The notes beneath the pieces were generated by a model, which was not told the origin of the DNA, did not search any database, and saw nothing but the letters and a program-made list of their open reading frames with translations. From positions 1 to 27,824 of IMG/VR virus record IMGVR_UViG_3300017773_000099: a stretch of DNA of 27,824 bases; one strand, 5' to 3'. This stretch comes from a virus. The number at the start of each line of letters is the position of its first letter. Position 1 is the stretch's first letter. Shown here in pieces: positions 8,327-17,840 of the stretch. The position numbers and the translations under genes are program-made.

Positions 8327-11300
8327 ATGCCGGAAATTAAAAACACGTTTTTAGCTGGGCGCTTAAATAAAGATTTAGACGAACGCTTAATTGGATCCGG
8401 AGAATACCGAGATGCGCTTAACATAAACGTAGTGTCTTCCGAAAGCGATGATGCTGGTACAGTTGAAAACCTTATGGGCAATCAAATAATTTCAGCTGGT
8501 TCTAATACAATACCCGCTAATGCTAAAGTTATTGGTTCTGTTGAAGACGAGGCTAATGATAGAATGTTTTACATTTTAACTTCGCCATCGTATGACGGTA
8601 TATATGAATTTAATCAAACTAATAATACAATATCAGTATTAATAAGAGGAGATTTAAATCTTTCAGATGATTATCCAATTACAGGCATAAATATAATTGA
8701 TGATTTATTGTTTTGGACGGATGACTTAAATGAACCGCGTAAAATTAATACGGAAACATGGAAAGACGCCAACCACGTAAGCGTTCCTACTAAAATATTT
8801 AATAGAGCTTTTTCTGAAAGAGATATTACAGTAATAAAAAAACACCCAAAAGAAAAATTAAGCTTTGAAGTAAGCACTGATCCTGATGCAGACAAACTGC
8901 CATTTGAAGAAATATTCCCACAATTTGGTTATAGATGGAAATATTCGGATGGTGAATATAGTCCATTTTCTTTTTTCACTGAGCCTATATTTGTGGCAGA
9001 CGAATATAGTGCTTTAGATCACTATAAAGAAGGGTATAATGAGGCCGTTAGAAACATTGTAACAGAAATAACAATAGGTAATATTCCTAGAGGTCCTGAA
9101 GATGTTATTTCTATAGATATTCTATATACAGAGTCAATAAGTGCAACAATATATACTCTTAAAACTATTCTTAAAAAAGATTGGGGATATGGAAATGGTA
9201 TAGAATATATAGATGATCAAATATTTACAAAAAGATCTTTTTACTCTGCAATACCGGATAATCAGTTATCAAGACATTTTGATTCAGTGCCATTAAGAGC
9301 TAAAGCGCAAGAAATAACTGCAAATAGGCTTATATATGCAAATTATCTACACAATTTTGAACAACCAAAAACAGCTTCAATATCTGTATCACAACAACCA
9401 ACTGATTCAAACAATGGACTAAGTGTTAAAAGTTTTAGAGATTATGAAATAGGTTTAGCTTATGAGGATCAGTACGGAAGACAAGGTGCGCTTATAACAG
9501 GAGGGGCTGGTTATACTACAAAGTTTAGTACAAATAAAAGACAAACGCTAGACGCTAAAATAATAAGCACAGCTCCTAGCTGGGCAACACACTTTAAATA
9601 TTACATAAAAGATTCATCACAAGATCATCATAATTTTGTTTGTTATAATACATTTAACGACGGTGATGAAGCTAAAATAAATAGCGAGTTTATTTGGTTA
9701 CAAATACCTTCCTCTGAAAGAAACAAAATTGATGAAGATACATTTATAATACCAAGAAGACATACTCATAGCCCAACAGGTATTACAACAGGTGATGGTT
9801 CAAACCAATTAGGTTTTGTTACGCCACTAAATAATGTTAACATTAGAAATGTAAACGTAGCGTGGGAAGCTGATACAAACACTAAAGATAGGGTTTGTTG
9901 GGCACCTGGAAATGGAATTGCTGGGGGACCAGACTGGTATGATGGGTCTGGCCAACAAGACGATGTAAACGGTATGTCCCAGTCTAACCCCGAGGCTATA
10001 TTTACATGTGCAGTTCCCGGTAAATACACATTTGAATTCGAGGGTGAACTAGAGTGGTTCGGTGAAAACCAAGCTAGTAGTGGATATGTAAAAACCGCTT
10101 CTAGTTTTCAAGTAGCTAGAAATGGCCAAACGTTTAATGATTTAGGGGTTAATTTTGAGAAAGATCCTAGATTTAAAATAGCTGAGTTTACAGGGAATGG
10201 ATCGGGGGCTAATTTAGCTAGAGATTATAGGTTTTACTCTATAATGTCTGTTGATTTAGAGGCTGGCGATAAGATAAGACCTGTAATTGGGAGGTATAAG
10301 TGTAAAAGAAGAAAACGAGTACATGTTGGCATAAAGCAAGCTGAGTTTAGAACAGCTTCAACACCACCAGATCCTAACCAAAACGCTGATCCTGCTGTTG
10401 AAAAATTTAATTACGTTGTAAAAAACTTTTCAAGACATAAGGTTTTAGAAATTGAAAGTGAAGCACCTGATATTGTTAAGTCGCAATTACCAGTCGATTT
10501 AAGAAGGTTAGGGGCAACGGTTAAATTTACTAATGATGTCCATAGTAATAAAAACAGAATGTTTTTAAATACAGGCTTTAACGTTGGACATAATCAATTA
10601 GCAACTTCAAGCGATTACAGCGAGCAAAGTAAAGAATTATATTACGAAGCAGATCATAACCAACAAGGTTTGACTACAGCTTCTTTTATAATAGGACTTA
10701 ATTCTGTTTTAGGGTTAGCTGGTTTACCAGGTTTAGAAGTTTCAAACGTAGAACAAGGCCAATATGATGAAGCGCAGGTTATAGATGTTTCAGGTGTTGA
10801 AGGTGGTTTATGGTTTGGAGTAGGCGCTGGAGTTGTCCCAGAAACAGGAATAGCAAATAAAGTTAAAATAATGGAAATTGCTGTTGGATATTCATTTAAT
10901 GCGGATCCCGGTAGAGACTTTAATAGAGATACTATTAGGTTTACATTAGAAGAACCAATTGGTACAGACCCATTTGGTCAGAATTTTGCTATACACAAAG
11001 GAGATTTAACTGAAAATGCCTTAAAGAACTTATCTGGGTCTTTCTTTGTTAAAGTTAAAAGAGCAACAAATAATGAATACTCTTGGGAGGATTATAGCTC
11101 TGGCAAAGTGAAACCATTAGACGCATTACCAACAGGCCAATCTGTTTTTAATGAAGATAACGAGGTTCAAACGCTAAAAGCTATATGGTTTGAAACAATA
11201 CCCGCTATTGAAAAGAGTAATTTAAACTTATTTTGGGAAGCTAGTGAATCAATACCGATAGCACAACACGGTGATAGAATACAATTAGACTTTTACAACT

Positions 11301-12544
11301 GCGTAGCTATTATTGATGACGGCGTATTTATTGAAACACAAAGAATATTTGATCAATTTAACTCTGTTCAAATGACAAAAGGTGTTAGAGTAAATGTACC
11401 TCAAGAAAACTATGAGCAAGAGCGTAGAAAAACCGGTCTTATATACTCTGGTATTTTTAACTCTAGAACAGGCACTAACAGATTAAATCAATTTGTTTAC
11501 TCTGATGGTATAACAAAAGATCTTGAGCCTAACTATGGAGGTATACAAAAACTGCATACAAGAGACACCAACTTGGTTGCTTTATGTGAAGATAAAGTAT
11601 TTAGCATTATGGCTGATAAAGATATTTTATTTAACGCCGATGGCAACCCCCAAATCGTTGGCTCAAGAAATGTATTAGGTCAAGCAACACCTTTTGTGGG
11701 TGAATTTGGAATAAGTAAAGAGGCCCAATCGTTCGCCAGCTACGCTAATAGAATGTATTTTGTTGATAGTAGTAGAGGCTCTGTAATAAGATTGTCTACA
11801 GATGGCATTACGCAAATATCAGAGGCTGGTATGACTGATTTCTTTAGAGATAAACTAAAAAATAATGTAAATAAAATAATTGGAAGCTATGATTCTTATA
11901 GTGGAAAATATGTATTAACATTAGATGATTATAGTTTAACTTTTTCTGAGAAATCAAAAGGATGGGTTAGTAGAGTTTCATACAAACCAGAAAATGCTAT
12001 TTCATTAAATAACATATTCTACACTTTTAATAGTGGTAATTTATGGCAACATAATGTAGCATTTGCAAATCGTAATAATTTTTACGGAGTGCAATATCAG
12101 TCTACGTTGACAACCGTATTTAATCAGGAGCCTTCAAGTATAAAAGCTTTTAAAACTATTAACTATGAAGGTACAAAAGGATGGGAGGTGCCATTAATAT
12201 TAACCGACCAACAATCTGGATCTATTATTGATTTTGTTGCTAAGGAAGGTAAATGGTATAATAATATTAATGGAATAAGTAATAAAAACCTTATAAGCAA
12301 AATAGATAATCTAAACTCTACAAACGGAACAAACGGGGCTATTGATTTCTTTAAAGACGATAAAATTAAACGTAAAACTTATAATAGTATACAAAGCAAA
12401 AAGGTATATACATTTGTTGACGAAGACTCTTTGCACAACGACCATTTAGGTATTGGCAATTTAACCGGAGTAACACTAGTGGATGGCACAACAGCACCGT
12501 CACCAATAACAGGCCAAGGGACTATAACCTTTAATATAACATAA
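8327..12544 (+). CDS. Tail nozzle / stabilisation protein (P22 gp10-like, T7 gp12-like) with an inserted domain
   Basis: This 1405-residue protein would form the distal tail tube that stabilises DNA in the filled head. The N-terminus (NTFLAGRLNKDLDERLIGSG, then EYRDALNINV and GTVENLMGN) is the hallmark, from memory, of crAss-like stabilisation proteins. Repeated beta segments with WTDDLNEPRKIN, ANRLIYANY and a C-terminal VFSIMADKDIL ... FVDSSRGSVIRLS region fit a propeller-like body. The segment SERNKIDEDTFII (to residue 478) would normally run straight into SRHKVLEIESEAPD (from residue 702). Here about 220 residues intervene, with a beta-sandwich look (GKYTFEFEGELEW, AGDKIRPVIGRYK). I infer an inserted jelly-roll domain. 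The next gene, a giant fibre, starts one base after the stop. Confidence 0.8.
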   Translation: MPEIKNTFLAGRLNKDLDERLIGSGEYRDALNINVVSSESDDAGTVENLMGNQIISAGSNTIPANAKVIGSVEDEANDRMFYILTSPSYDGIYEFNQTNNTISVLIRGDLNLSDDYPITGINIIDDLLFWTDDLNEPRKINTETWKDANHVSVPTKIFNRAFSERDITVIKKHPKEKLSFEVSTDPDADKLPFEEIFPQFGYRWKYSDGEYSPFSFFTEPIFVADEYSALDHYKEGYNEAVRNIVTEITIGNIPRGPEDVISIDILYTESISATIYTLKTILKKDWGYGNGIEYIDDQIFTKRSFYSAIPDNQLSRHFDSVPLRAKAQEITANRLIYANYLHNFEQPKTASISVSQQPTDSNNGLSVKSFRDYEIGLAYEDQYGRQGALITGGAGYTTKFSTNKRQTLDAKIISTAPSWATHFKYYIKDSSQDHHNFVCYNTFNDGDEAKINSEFIWLQIPSSERNKIDEDTFIIPRRHTHSPTGITTGDGSNQLGFVTPLNNVNIRNVNVAWEADTNTKDRVCWAPGNGIAGGPDWYDGSGQQDDVNGMSQSNPEAIFTCAVPGKYTFEFEGELEWFGENQASSGYVKTASSFQVARNGQTFNDLGVNFEKDPRFKIAEFTGNGSGANLARDYRFYSIMSVDLEAGDKIRPVIGRYKCKRRKRVHVGIKQAEFRTASTPPDPNQNADPAVEKFNYVVKNFSRHKVLEIESEAPDIVKSQLPVDLRRLGATVKFTNDVHSNKNRMFLNTGFNVGHNQLATSSDYSEQSKELYYEADHNQQGLTTASFIIGLNSVLGLAGLPGLEVSNVEQGQYDEAQVIDVSGVEGGLWFGVGAGVVPETGIANKVKIMEIAVGYSFNADPGRDFNRDTIRFTLEEPIGTDPFGQNFAIHKGDLTENALKNLSGSFFVKVKRATNNEYSWEDYSSGKVKPLDALPTGQSVFNEDNEVQTLKAIWFETIPAIEKSNLNLFWEASESIPIAQHGDRIQLDFYNCVAIIDDGVFIETQRIFDQFNSVQMTKGVRVNVPQENYEQERRKTGLIYSGIFNSRTGTNRLNQFVYSDGITKDLEPNYGGIQKLHTRDTNLVALCEDKVFSIMADKDILFNADGNPQIVGSRNVLGQATPFVGEFGISKEAQSFASYANRMYFVDSSRGSVIRLSTDGITQISEAGMTDFFRDKLKNNVNKIIGSYDSYSGKYVLTLDDYSLTFSEKSKGWVSRVSYKPENAISLNNIFYTFNSGNLWQHNVAFANRNNFYGVQYQSTLTTVFNQEPSSIKAFKTINYEGTKGWEVPLILTDQQSGSIIDFVAKEGKWYNNINGISNKNLISKIDNLNSTNGTNGAIDFFKDDKIKRKTYNSIQSKKVYTFVDEDSLHNDHLGIGNLTGVTLVDGTTAPSPITGQGTITFNIT

Positions 12545-12545
12545 T

Positions 12546-15500
12546 ATGGCTAACTATACTTACACTACAAATAGCATAACGGGTACCGTCGGAACAACCG
12601 CTGGTACCCAGACGGCAATACTAATGTTATCACCTAAATCAGGGTATAGACTTGTTGCTTCAGACTTTTCTATTGCTAATACAGCTAATTTAGAAAATAT
12701 AGTTGTAACTCAACAGGGAGCTAATGTTAGAATTACATTTGATTTAGTTGATACAATATTATTTGATAGTGAAGATGTTGAATTAGATATTAATATATCT
12801 GGAGACGCTAGAATATCGGTAATACATTTTGACGGTGATTTAGATTTTAATAACGATCCTAATGATGGTTATGATTTTATAGTTACCGACAACGACGGCA
12901 ACATATCTGATGATGGTGCTTTAAATGTAGACACTGATGGCGAGCCTGGAGATACCAAAACTGTTGGTACTGTTATAATTACAACCGGTGATGGACAAGA
13001 ATTGCCTGAAGATGATAACGGACCTATTGAACCAGACGTTGACTTACCTTCTCCATATTCGTTAGGAGATGGTGTTTTAACAGATGATGGCTGGGTATTT
13101 GACATTATAGTTACAATACCAGACGATGACACAACTGGCCAAAATGATGCAGTAACAACAGATGATATAACAGGAGTTGGTGATACCGTTTCTACCGGCC
13201 AATCGTCAACAGACACTAAAGATGTTGAATGGATAAAAGTTGATACGAGCGGTTTAGACGGATTAAACGGAGGATTTATACTAATCACAGCCGCAGGCGA
13301 TCCGGGAGCTTCTGGATCGTTCTCATTAACTCCTACGGTTGAACCAGCTGGTTCTTCTGCAACTTATGATGTAATATCCGGCACACTAACACTAGATTCG
13401 GAGGGGAAATTTAAAAAAATAGTTAGAATACCAAGCGCAGCTGGAGATGAAAATGTTGGAAATGCAATATGTACTCCAGAAACACCAGATGATGTAGATG
13501 ATATAGTTTGGGATTTTGATTTTAACGAGGATTCTGATACAAATCCAGTAGATATTACTGATTTACCTGACCCAATAAAATTAAAAAATGAAAGTAAAAT
13601 TACAATAAGTTTTATTTCTCCCGATTCTAATATACCTCAGCCAGTTGATGGAGGGGCAACTATTGGTTCTGATTGGAGATATAATGTGATATTGGGACCT
13701 AAAACAGAAGGTAGTAAAAGCAACGGAGGCGTAATAAACATTGAGGTGCCGCCGCCTTCTGGGGGTACTTGGACTTTAAATGGTACTTCTGCCGAAAACA
13801 CCGCTAATGAGGTTAAAATTATTGAAAGTGAAGAAATAATATTAAGGACTGAAAATGCAGACCCTAATTGTGATTTTTGTAGAGGAAAAGCTATAAAACT
13901 TTCAAATGGTAATTTATCTTTATTTTTAGAATTTTCAGAAGGTGTTTTTCAGAATGGTGATTCATTATACGAAATACCACTGGCGGCCAACATAGCGTAT
14001 ACTGAACCAGCGGTAATATTAAACTTTAGTGATGGAGCAAACTATACAGTTGATGATTATCAAATAGTTTATTCAGGCACAGCTGGCGGTTTAGTTACAG
14101 GTGCTGATTTATCAGTTACTTTAACAGCAAACAGTGGTTATACATGGCATGATACAGATTTTGTAGCAAATATCGCTAGCTTTGTTGCAAATGGTCATTC
14201 AAACTCAAATATTGCCTCTGTAACTGTTACGCCGACCGTTGCTAGTTTGCAAGGAGCGGCTTATACAACGCCAACTTCAACAATTACTATTGCATGGACA
14301 TTAACAGGCAACTACGCAAACACTCCTGTAGTTTATGATTTTACACCAACAGGCGGCCCAAAAGCTGTAGCAAACGTTAATTTTAACGAGGGCGATAATT
14401 TTGAAGGCGCTAACAACGGTGCTACTAATTACACGATAAACAATATACAAGAAATAACAAGTGTTGAAGGAAGACCATATTCTGAAGCATACACATTAAC
14501 AGCAAACACTGGATTAATATTTGGGACACCACACAACACAACTATTGCTGTAACATCTGGCTCTGTTACCGCACCAACCGGTACAGGCGCTACATTAACA
14601 GGTACAATAACTGGAACAATTCCATCTTATGACACTATAGTTAACATAAATTTAACTGGTAAAACCGGTATTGATACAGACGGTGATGGTATATTAAATG
14701 AGGATGACACTGATGATGATGGAGACGGGGTGCTAGACGCTAATGATGCATTCCCATTAGATCCTACAGAAGACACCGACACAGACAGCGATGGAACCGG
14801 CGATAACGCTGATACCGACGATGATAACGACGGTGTAGTCGACACAGAAGATGATTTTCCGTTAGATGATACAGAAGATACTGACACAGATGGAGATGGT
14901 ATTGGAGATAACGCCGACACTGATGATGACGGTGATGGAACTCTTGACAGCGAAGATGACTTCCCACTCGACGCAACAGAAGACACTGATACGGACGGGG
15001 ATGGCACTGGAGATAATGCTGATACTGATGACGATAACGATGGTGTAAGCGACACTGACGAAGTGGCTGACGGGACAGATCCGCTAGACGCTGATTCAGA
15101 TGATGACGGAACAGGTGATGCAACCGACGTTTTCCCTAATGATCCAAACGAGGACACTGATACCGATAGCGATGGTGTTGGAGATAATGCTGACACTGAT
15201 GACGATAACGATGGTGTTTCTGACACAGATGAGGTTGCAGATGGCACTGATCCATTAGACGCTGATTCAGATGATGATAGCGTCAACGACGGTGAAGATG
15301 CTTTCCCACTCGATCCTAACGAAGATACAGATACTGATGGAGATGGTACAGGTGACAACGCTGATACAGATGATGATGGGGACGGAGTTTTAGATGGCGA
15401 TGACGCATTTCCATTAGACCCAAATGAAGATACTGATACTGATGGTGACGGGACTGGTGATAATGCCGACACAGACGACGACAATGATGGGGTTTCCGAC

Positions 15501-17510
15501 ACAGACGAAGCAACTAACGGCACTGACCCACTGGATTCTGATAGTGATGATGACGGTACTAATGATGGCCAAGATGCGTTTCCATTAGATCCAGATGAGG
15601 ATACTGACACCGACGGTGATGGCATTGGAAATAATGAAGATACAGACGACGACGGAGACGGCTTCTCTGATACAGAAGAAATATCTGAAGGATCAGATCC
15701 TTTAGATCCACAAAGTATACCTACGGAATTAAACTGGTATGAAGGAGATGGACAAACATTATTATCTAGCCCATTTAATTTAGCTTGGAATAGTAGTGGT
15801 TATACAACTAGGGCATATATAGATAATGCCGGGTTAACCCCTAGTGGATGGTCGGCTACAACAACAACACCGTTTACTACTAATCCATCATCTACTAACG
15901 CTGATTCAGACGATCTTCTAGGAAATAATGATATACTCCAGGTTATAACAAATGGGTCAAACACAAGTATTACAGATACTGTTTCTAGGAATGTAGTTTT
16001 AACGTCAAATGCAACATCATCGCTAACACAAACAGTAGTGTTTATACAAGCGGTGGCCCCAGTTTCAGCCACAACAAATAACAACCCATTACAAACCGCT
16101 GTATCAAATACAAGCGGAGTTGATGGAGAAGGAACATTTACGTTTACAACAAATGATAGCTGGGTTATAGAAGGATTAGATACTAGTAAATTTACTACTA
16201 CTGATGCCTTGACCGGAACTCCAGGTACATATACAATAACGTTTGAAAATGTCGCAGATTCATTCTCTAATGTGGTCGATCAAATAACTTTTAGGACGAC
16301 TACTACATCGACTACTGCTGGTGATCCTATAACCCCAATAAACCAAACGGTTACAATTACTCAGCAAGCAAGCACTATATCTGTAACAACAGATTTAGAA
16401 AGTGAAGCAATAGGAGTTGAGTTGGTAGATTTTCCCGACCCTGACGACGAAACTTTTACATTAACTCATAATACAAATGTAAACATTGCTTTTGCTCTTA
16501 CAGGGAGTAGTTCGTTTGGGCTTAAAGTTTATGTTGATGGATCTTTAATTAATGGGCCTAATGGAGGAGTAGCAGGCAATGTTAATGTTGTTTCTTCTAG
16601 CTCTCCAACAACAATTCGAGTGGAAGCAAGCACACAAAATACAACATCTAGTGCTCGCACAGGAAATGTGGTTATCAGTGGAACTGGGTTTACAAGCATA
16701 GTTATTCCCGTAACCCAGGCTGCTGCTATGCAATCAGCAACTTCAGCGTCATTTGCTGTACCTGGGACCAATACGAGCGTAAACGCGTATATTTATACAG
16801 GGATTGGCTATTCCAACCGGACTAGGGTTAGGGGTCTTTCAGGCGGAAGTTGGTATATTGGCTCTGCAGGTGGAGTCCAGGTAAAAGACGATGACCCAGG
16901 ATACCCTAATGGCAGAAGAGTTGACGGAAGGGGAAATGAAGGCTTTGATGTTGCATCGGATCTAGCGGGGTCATCGGGTCTTTCCACGCATGCACCGGCT
17001 ACTAATACTATAAACATAACCCCCGGCTCCGCTAACTCTACCGTGCTAGCATCAGCTACTACAGCTTTAGGTTACCCTAAGTTTCAAGTTGAAAATTCTG
17101 GAGGAACAGTTATAGGAACTGCTACTACTGACCAACCAACATCTGGTACCAATCCCACGAACGATTACACCGGGGTTACTAGGCCATCAACTTTAGTAAA
17201 TTCAAGTGCGGTTTCAGTAGCCAGTGGATCAACTATAAATATTACGCTTAGAATGATTTCAAACGGCTCTGTAGGAACAACACCTGTTGGTCAATTTGAG
17301 CCAGCACAAAGTGGAGGAACTCAAGACCCTGAGGTAAGACCGCTTTCTGCTCCAACATTTTTTGGTGGCAACGGTTCTTTTACCCTTACACAATCTAGCT
17401 ATGGAGTTATAAATGTTGAAATAGATGCAACAGGTGTAACCGCTGGATCATATGGTCTTTCTGTAGGAAATCCAACTTATGGAATTAGAGTACCAATAAC
17501 AGTTACATAA
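12546..17510 (+). CDS. Giant tail fibre / adhesin with Ca-binding-type repeats and BACON-like domains
   Basis: This 1654-residue acidic protein is a multi-domain surface protein, probably the receptor-binding fibre. Three related beta-sandwich copies are suggested at residues 1-92, 487-605 and 609-706. They share an L-T/S-x-x-S/T-G-Y or similar core. Residues 93-486 are beta-rich and Asp-rich, with one CDFC pair. Residues 710-1057 hold eight Asp-rich repeats of thrombospondin type-3 style (DTDGDGxGDNAD). Residues 1061-1395 look like three BACON-like domains in tandem, each ending in a T-x-x-x-x-Q strand (TVVFIQ, TVTITQ, IVIPVTQ). The rest, to 1654, is Gly/Ser/Thr-rich beta sequence with no recognised family. 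No signal peptide is seen. Position after the nozzle and the domain types suggest host-surface binding, perhaps to polysaccharide and perhaps Ca-dependent. It could also be a long appendage without receptor contact. Confidence 0.72.
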   Translation: MANYTYTTNSITGTVGTTAGTQTAILMLSPKSGYRLVASDFSIANTANLENIVVTQQGANVRITFDLVDTILFDSEDVELDINISGDARISVIHFDGDLDFNNDPNDGYDFIVTDNDGNISDDGALNVDTDGEPGDTKTVGTVIITTGDGQELPEDDNGPIEPDVDLPSPYSLGDGVLTDDGWVFDIIVTIPDDDTTGQNDAVTTDDITGVGDTVSTGQSSTDTKDVEWIKVDTSGLDGLNGGFILITAAGDPGASGSFSLTPTVEPAGSSATYDVISGTLTLDSEGKFKKIVRIPSAAGDENVGNAICTPETPDDVDDIVWDFDFNEDSDTNPVDITDLPDPIKLKNESKITISFISPDSNIPQPVDGGATIGSDWRYNVILGPKTEGSKSNGGVINIEVPPPSGGTWTLNGTSAENTANEVKIIESEEIILRTENADPNCDFCRGKAIKLSNGNLSLFLEFSEGVFQNGDSLYEIPLAANIAYTEPAVILNFSDGANYTVDDYQIVYSGTAGGLVTGADLSVTLTANSGYTWHDTDFVANIASFVANGHSNSNIASVTVTPTVASLQGAAYTTPTSTITIAWTLTGNYANTPVVYDFTPTGGPKAVANVNFNEGDNFEGANNGATNYTINNIQEITSVEGRPYSEAYTLTANTGLIFGTPHNTTIAVTSGSVTAPTGTGATLTGTITGTIPSYDTIVNINLTGKTGIDTDGDGILNEDDTDDDGDGVLDANDAFPLDPTEDTDTDSDGTGDNADTDDDNDGVVDTEDDFPLDDTEDTDTDGDGIGDNADTDDDGDGTLDSEDDFPLDATEDTDTDGDGTGDNADTDDDNDGVSDTDEVADGTDPLDADSDDDGTGDATDVFPNDPNEDTDTDSDGVGDNADTDDDNDGVSDTDEVADGTDPLDADSDDDSVNDGEDAFPLDPNEDTDTDGDGTGDNADTDDDGDGVLDGDDAFPLDPNEDTDTDGDGTGDNADTDDDNDGVSDTDEATNGTDPLDSDSDDDGTNDGQDAFPLDPDEDTDTDGDGIGNNEDTDDDGDGFSDTEEISEGSDPLDPQSIPTELNWYEGDGQTLLSSPFNLAWNSSGYTTRAYIDNAGLTPSGWSATTTTPFTTNPSSTNADSDDLLGNNDILQVITNGSNTSITDTVSRNVVLTSNATSSLTQTVVFIQAVAPVSATTNNNPLQTAVSNTSGVDGEGTFTFTTNDSWVIEGLDTSKFTTTDALTGTPGTYTITFENVADSFSNVVDQITFRTTTTSTTAGDPITPINQTVTITQQASTISVTTDLESEAIGVELVDFPDPDDETFTLTHNTNVNIAFALTGSSSFGLKVYVDGSLINGPNGGVAGNVNVVSSSSPTTIRVEASTQNTTSSARTGNVVISGTGFTSIVIPVTQAAAMQSATSASFAVPGTNTSVNAYIYTGIGYSNRTRVRGLSGGSWYIGSAGGVQVKDDDPGYPNGRRVDGRGNEGFDVASDLAGSSGLSTHAPATNTINITPGSANSTVLASATTALGYPKFQVENSGGTVIGTATTDQPTSGTNPTNDYTGVTRPSTLVNSSAVSVASGSTINITLRMISNGSVGTTPVGQFEPAQSGGTQDPEVRPLSAPTFFGGNGSFTLTQSSYGVINVEIDATGVTAGSYGLSVGNPTYGIRVPITVT
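14673..15716 (+). repeat. Eight Asp-rich thrombospondin type-3-like repeats, coding
   Basis: Eight units begin with D-T-D-G/S-D-G-x-G-D-N-A-D-T-D-D-D or a close variant. Two unit sizes alternate: about 35 residues, and about 57 residues carrying an extra DEVADGTDPLDADSDDD-type segment. The order is three short, two long, one short, one long and a terminal variant. Codons differ between units (for example GATACAGACGGTGAT versus GACACAGACAGCGAT), so the repeat is strong in protein but blurred in DNA. The Asp spacing fits Ca binding. The long antisense open frame here is a by-product. Confidence 0.88.
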
Positions 17511-17516
17511 TAACAA

Positions 17517-17840
17517 ATGGAGGAATTAAAACTAACATTTAATAATAAAGTAAACGTGTCTCTCGTTCCGGGAGACACTGTTTATTACTTAGACGGTACA
17601 AGCATTGTAACACTAGGCTCATGCACATCAGTAGCTGAGGATAGGTTATCATGTAATGTAAACCGCGATTTAGAAGTAGCAGCACCGGCTGTTAGTAATT
17701 ACATATTTTTTTCAAAACCAGCAGAAGCAGAATTATCTGGTATTATTGGTTATGAAGCAACAACTACAATTATTAATACAAGCACCGATCGTGCAGAATT
17801 ATATTCTATTTCAAGTGAGGTGTTTCAATCTTCTATTTAA
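17517..17840 (+). CDS. Small virion-associated protein of unknown function
   Basis: This 107-residue protein has a beta-rich N-terminus (KLTFNNKVNVSLVPGDTVYY), two Cys residues at about 39 and 46, and a C-terminal part with YIFFSKP, then GIIGYEATTTIIN and TDRAELYSISSEV. I recall similar short proteins with an FSK ... AELF/Y ... GSE-like C-terminus in many marine tailed phages next to tail genes, so it is likely a minor structural protein. There is no membrane segment or signal. It starts 6 bases after the fibre gene and overlaps the next gene by one base (TAATG), so its translation is probably coupled to that of both neighbours. A fibre accessory or attachment role is possible but unproven. 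Confidence 0.5.
   Translation: MEELKLTFNNKVNVSLVPGDTVYYLDGTSIVTLGSCTSVAEDRLSCNVNRDLEVAAPAVSNYIFFSKPAEAELSGIIGYEATTTIINTSTDRAELYSISSEVFQSSI

Noticed and set aside
14627-15625. Long antisense open frame (about 332 codons, Ser/Pro-rich) and other minus-strand frames under the fibre gene.
   Set aside because: It is a by-product of the Asp-rich repeat (GAY codons read as RTC on the other strand removes stops). It has a low-complexity Ser-Pro-Val product and no independent start context.
16731-17510. Fibre C-terminus as the variable region of a diversity-generating retroelement.
   Set aside because: No template repeat, reverse transcriptase or C-type lectin-like motif is visible in the window, and adenine-specific variation cannot be assessed.
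17517-17530. GGAGG right after the start of the 107-aa gene as a Shine-Dalgarno for a downstream start.
   Set aside because: It encodes Glu-Glu within the gene and no in-frame start follows at a useful distance.
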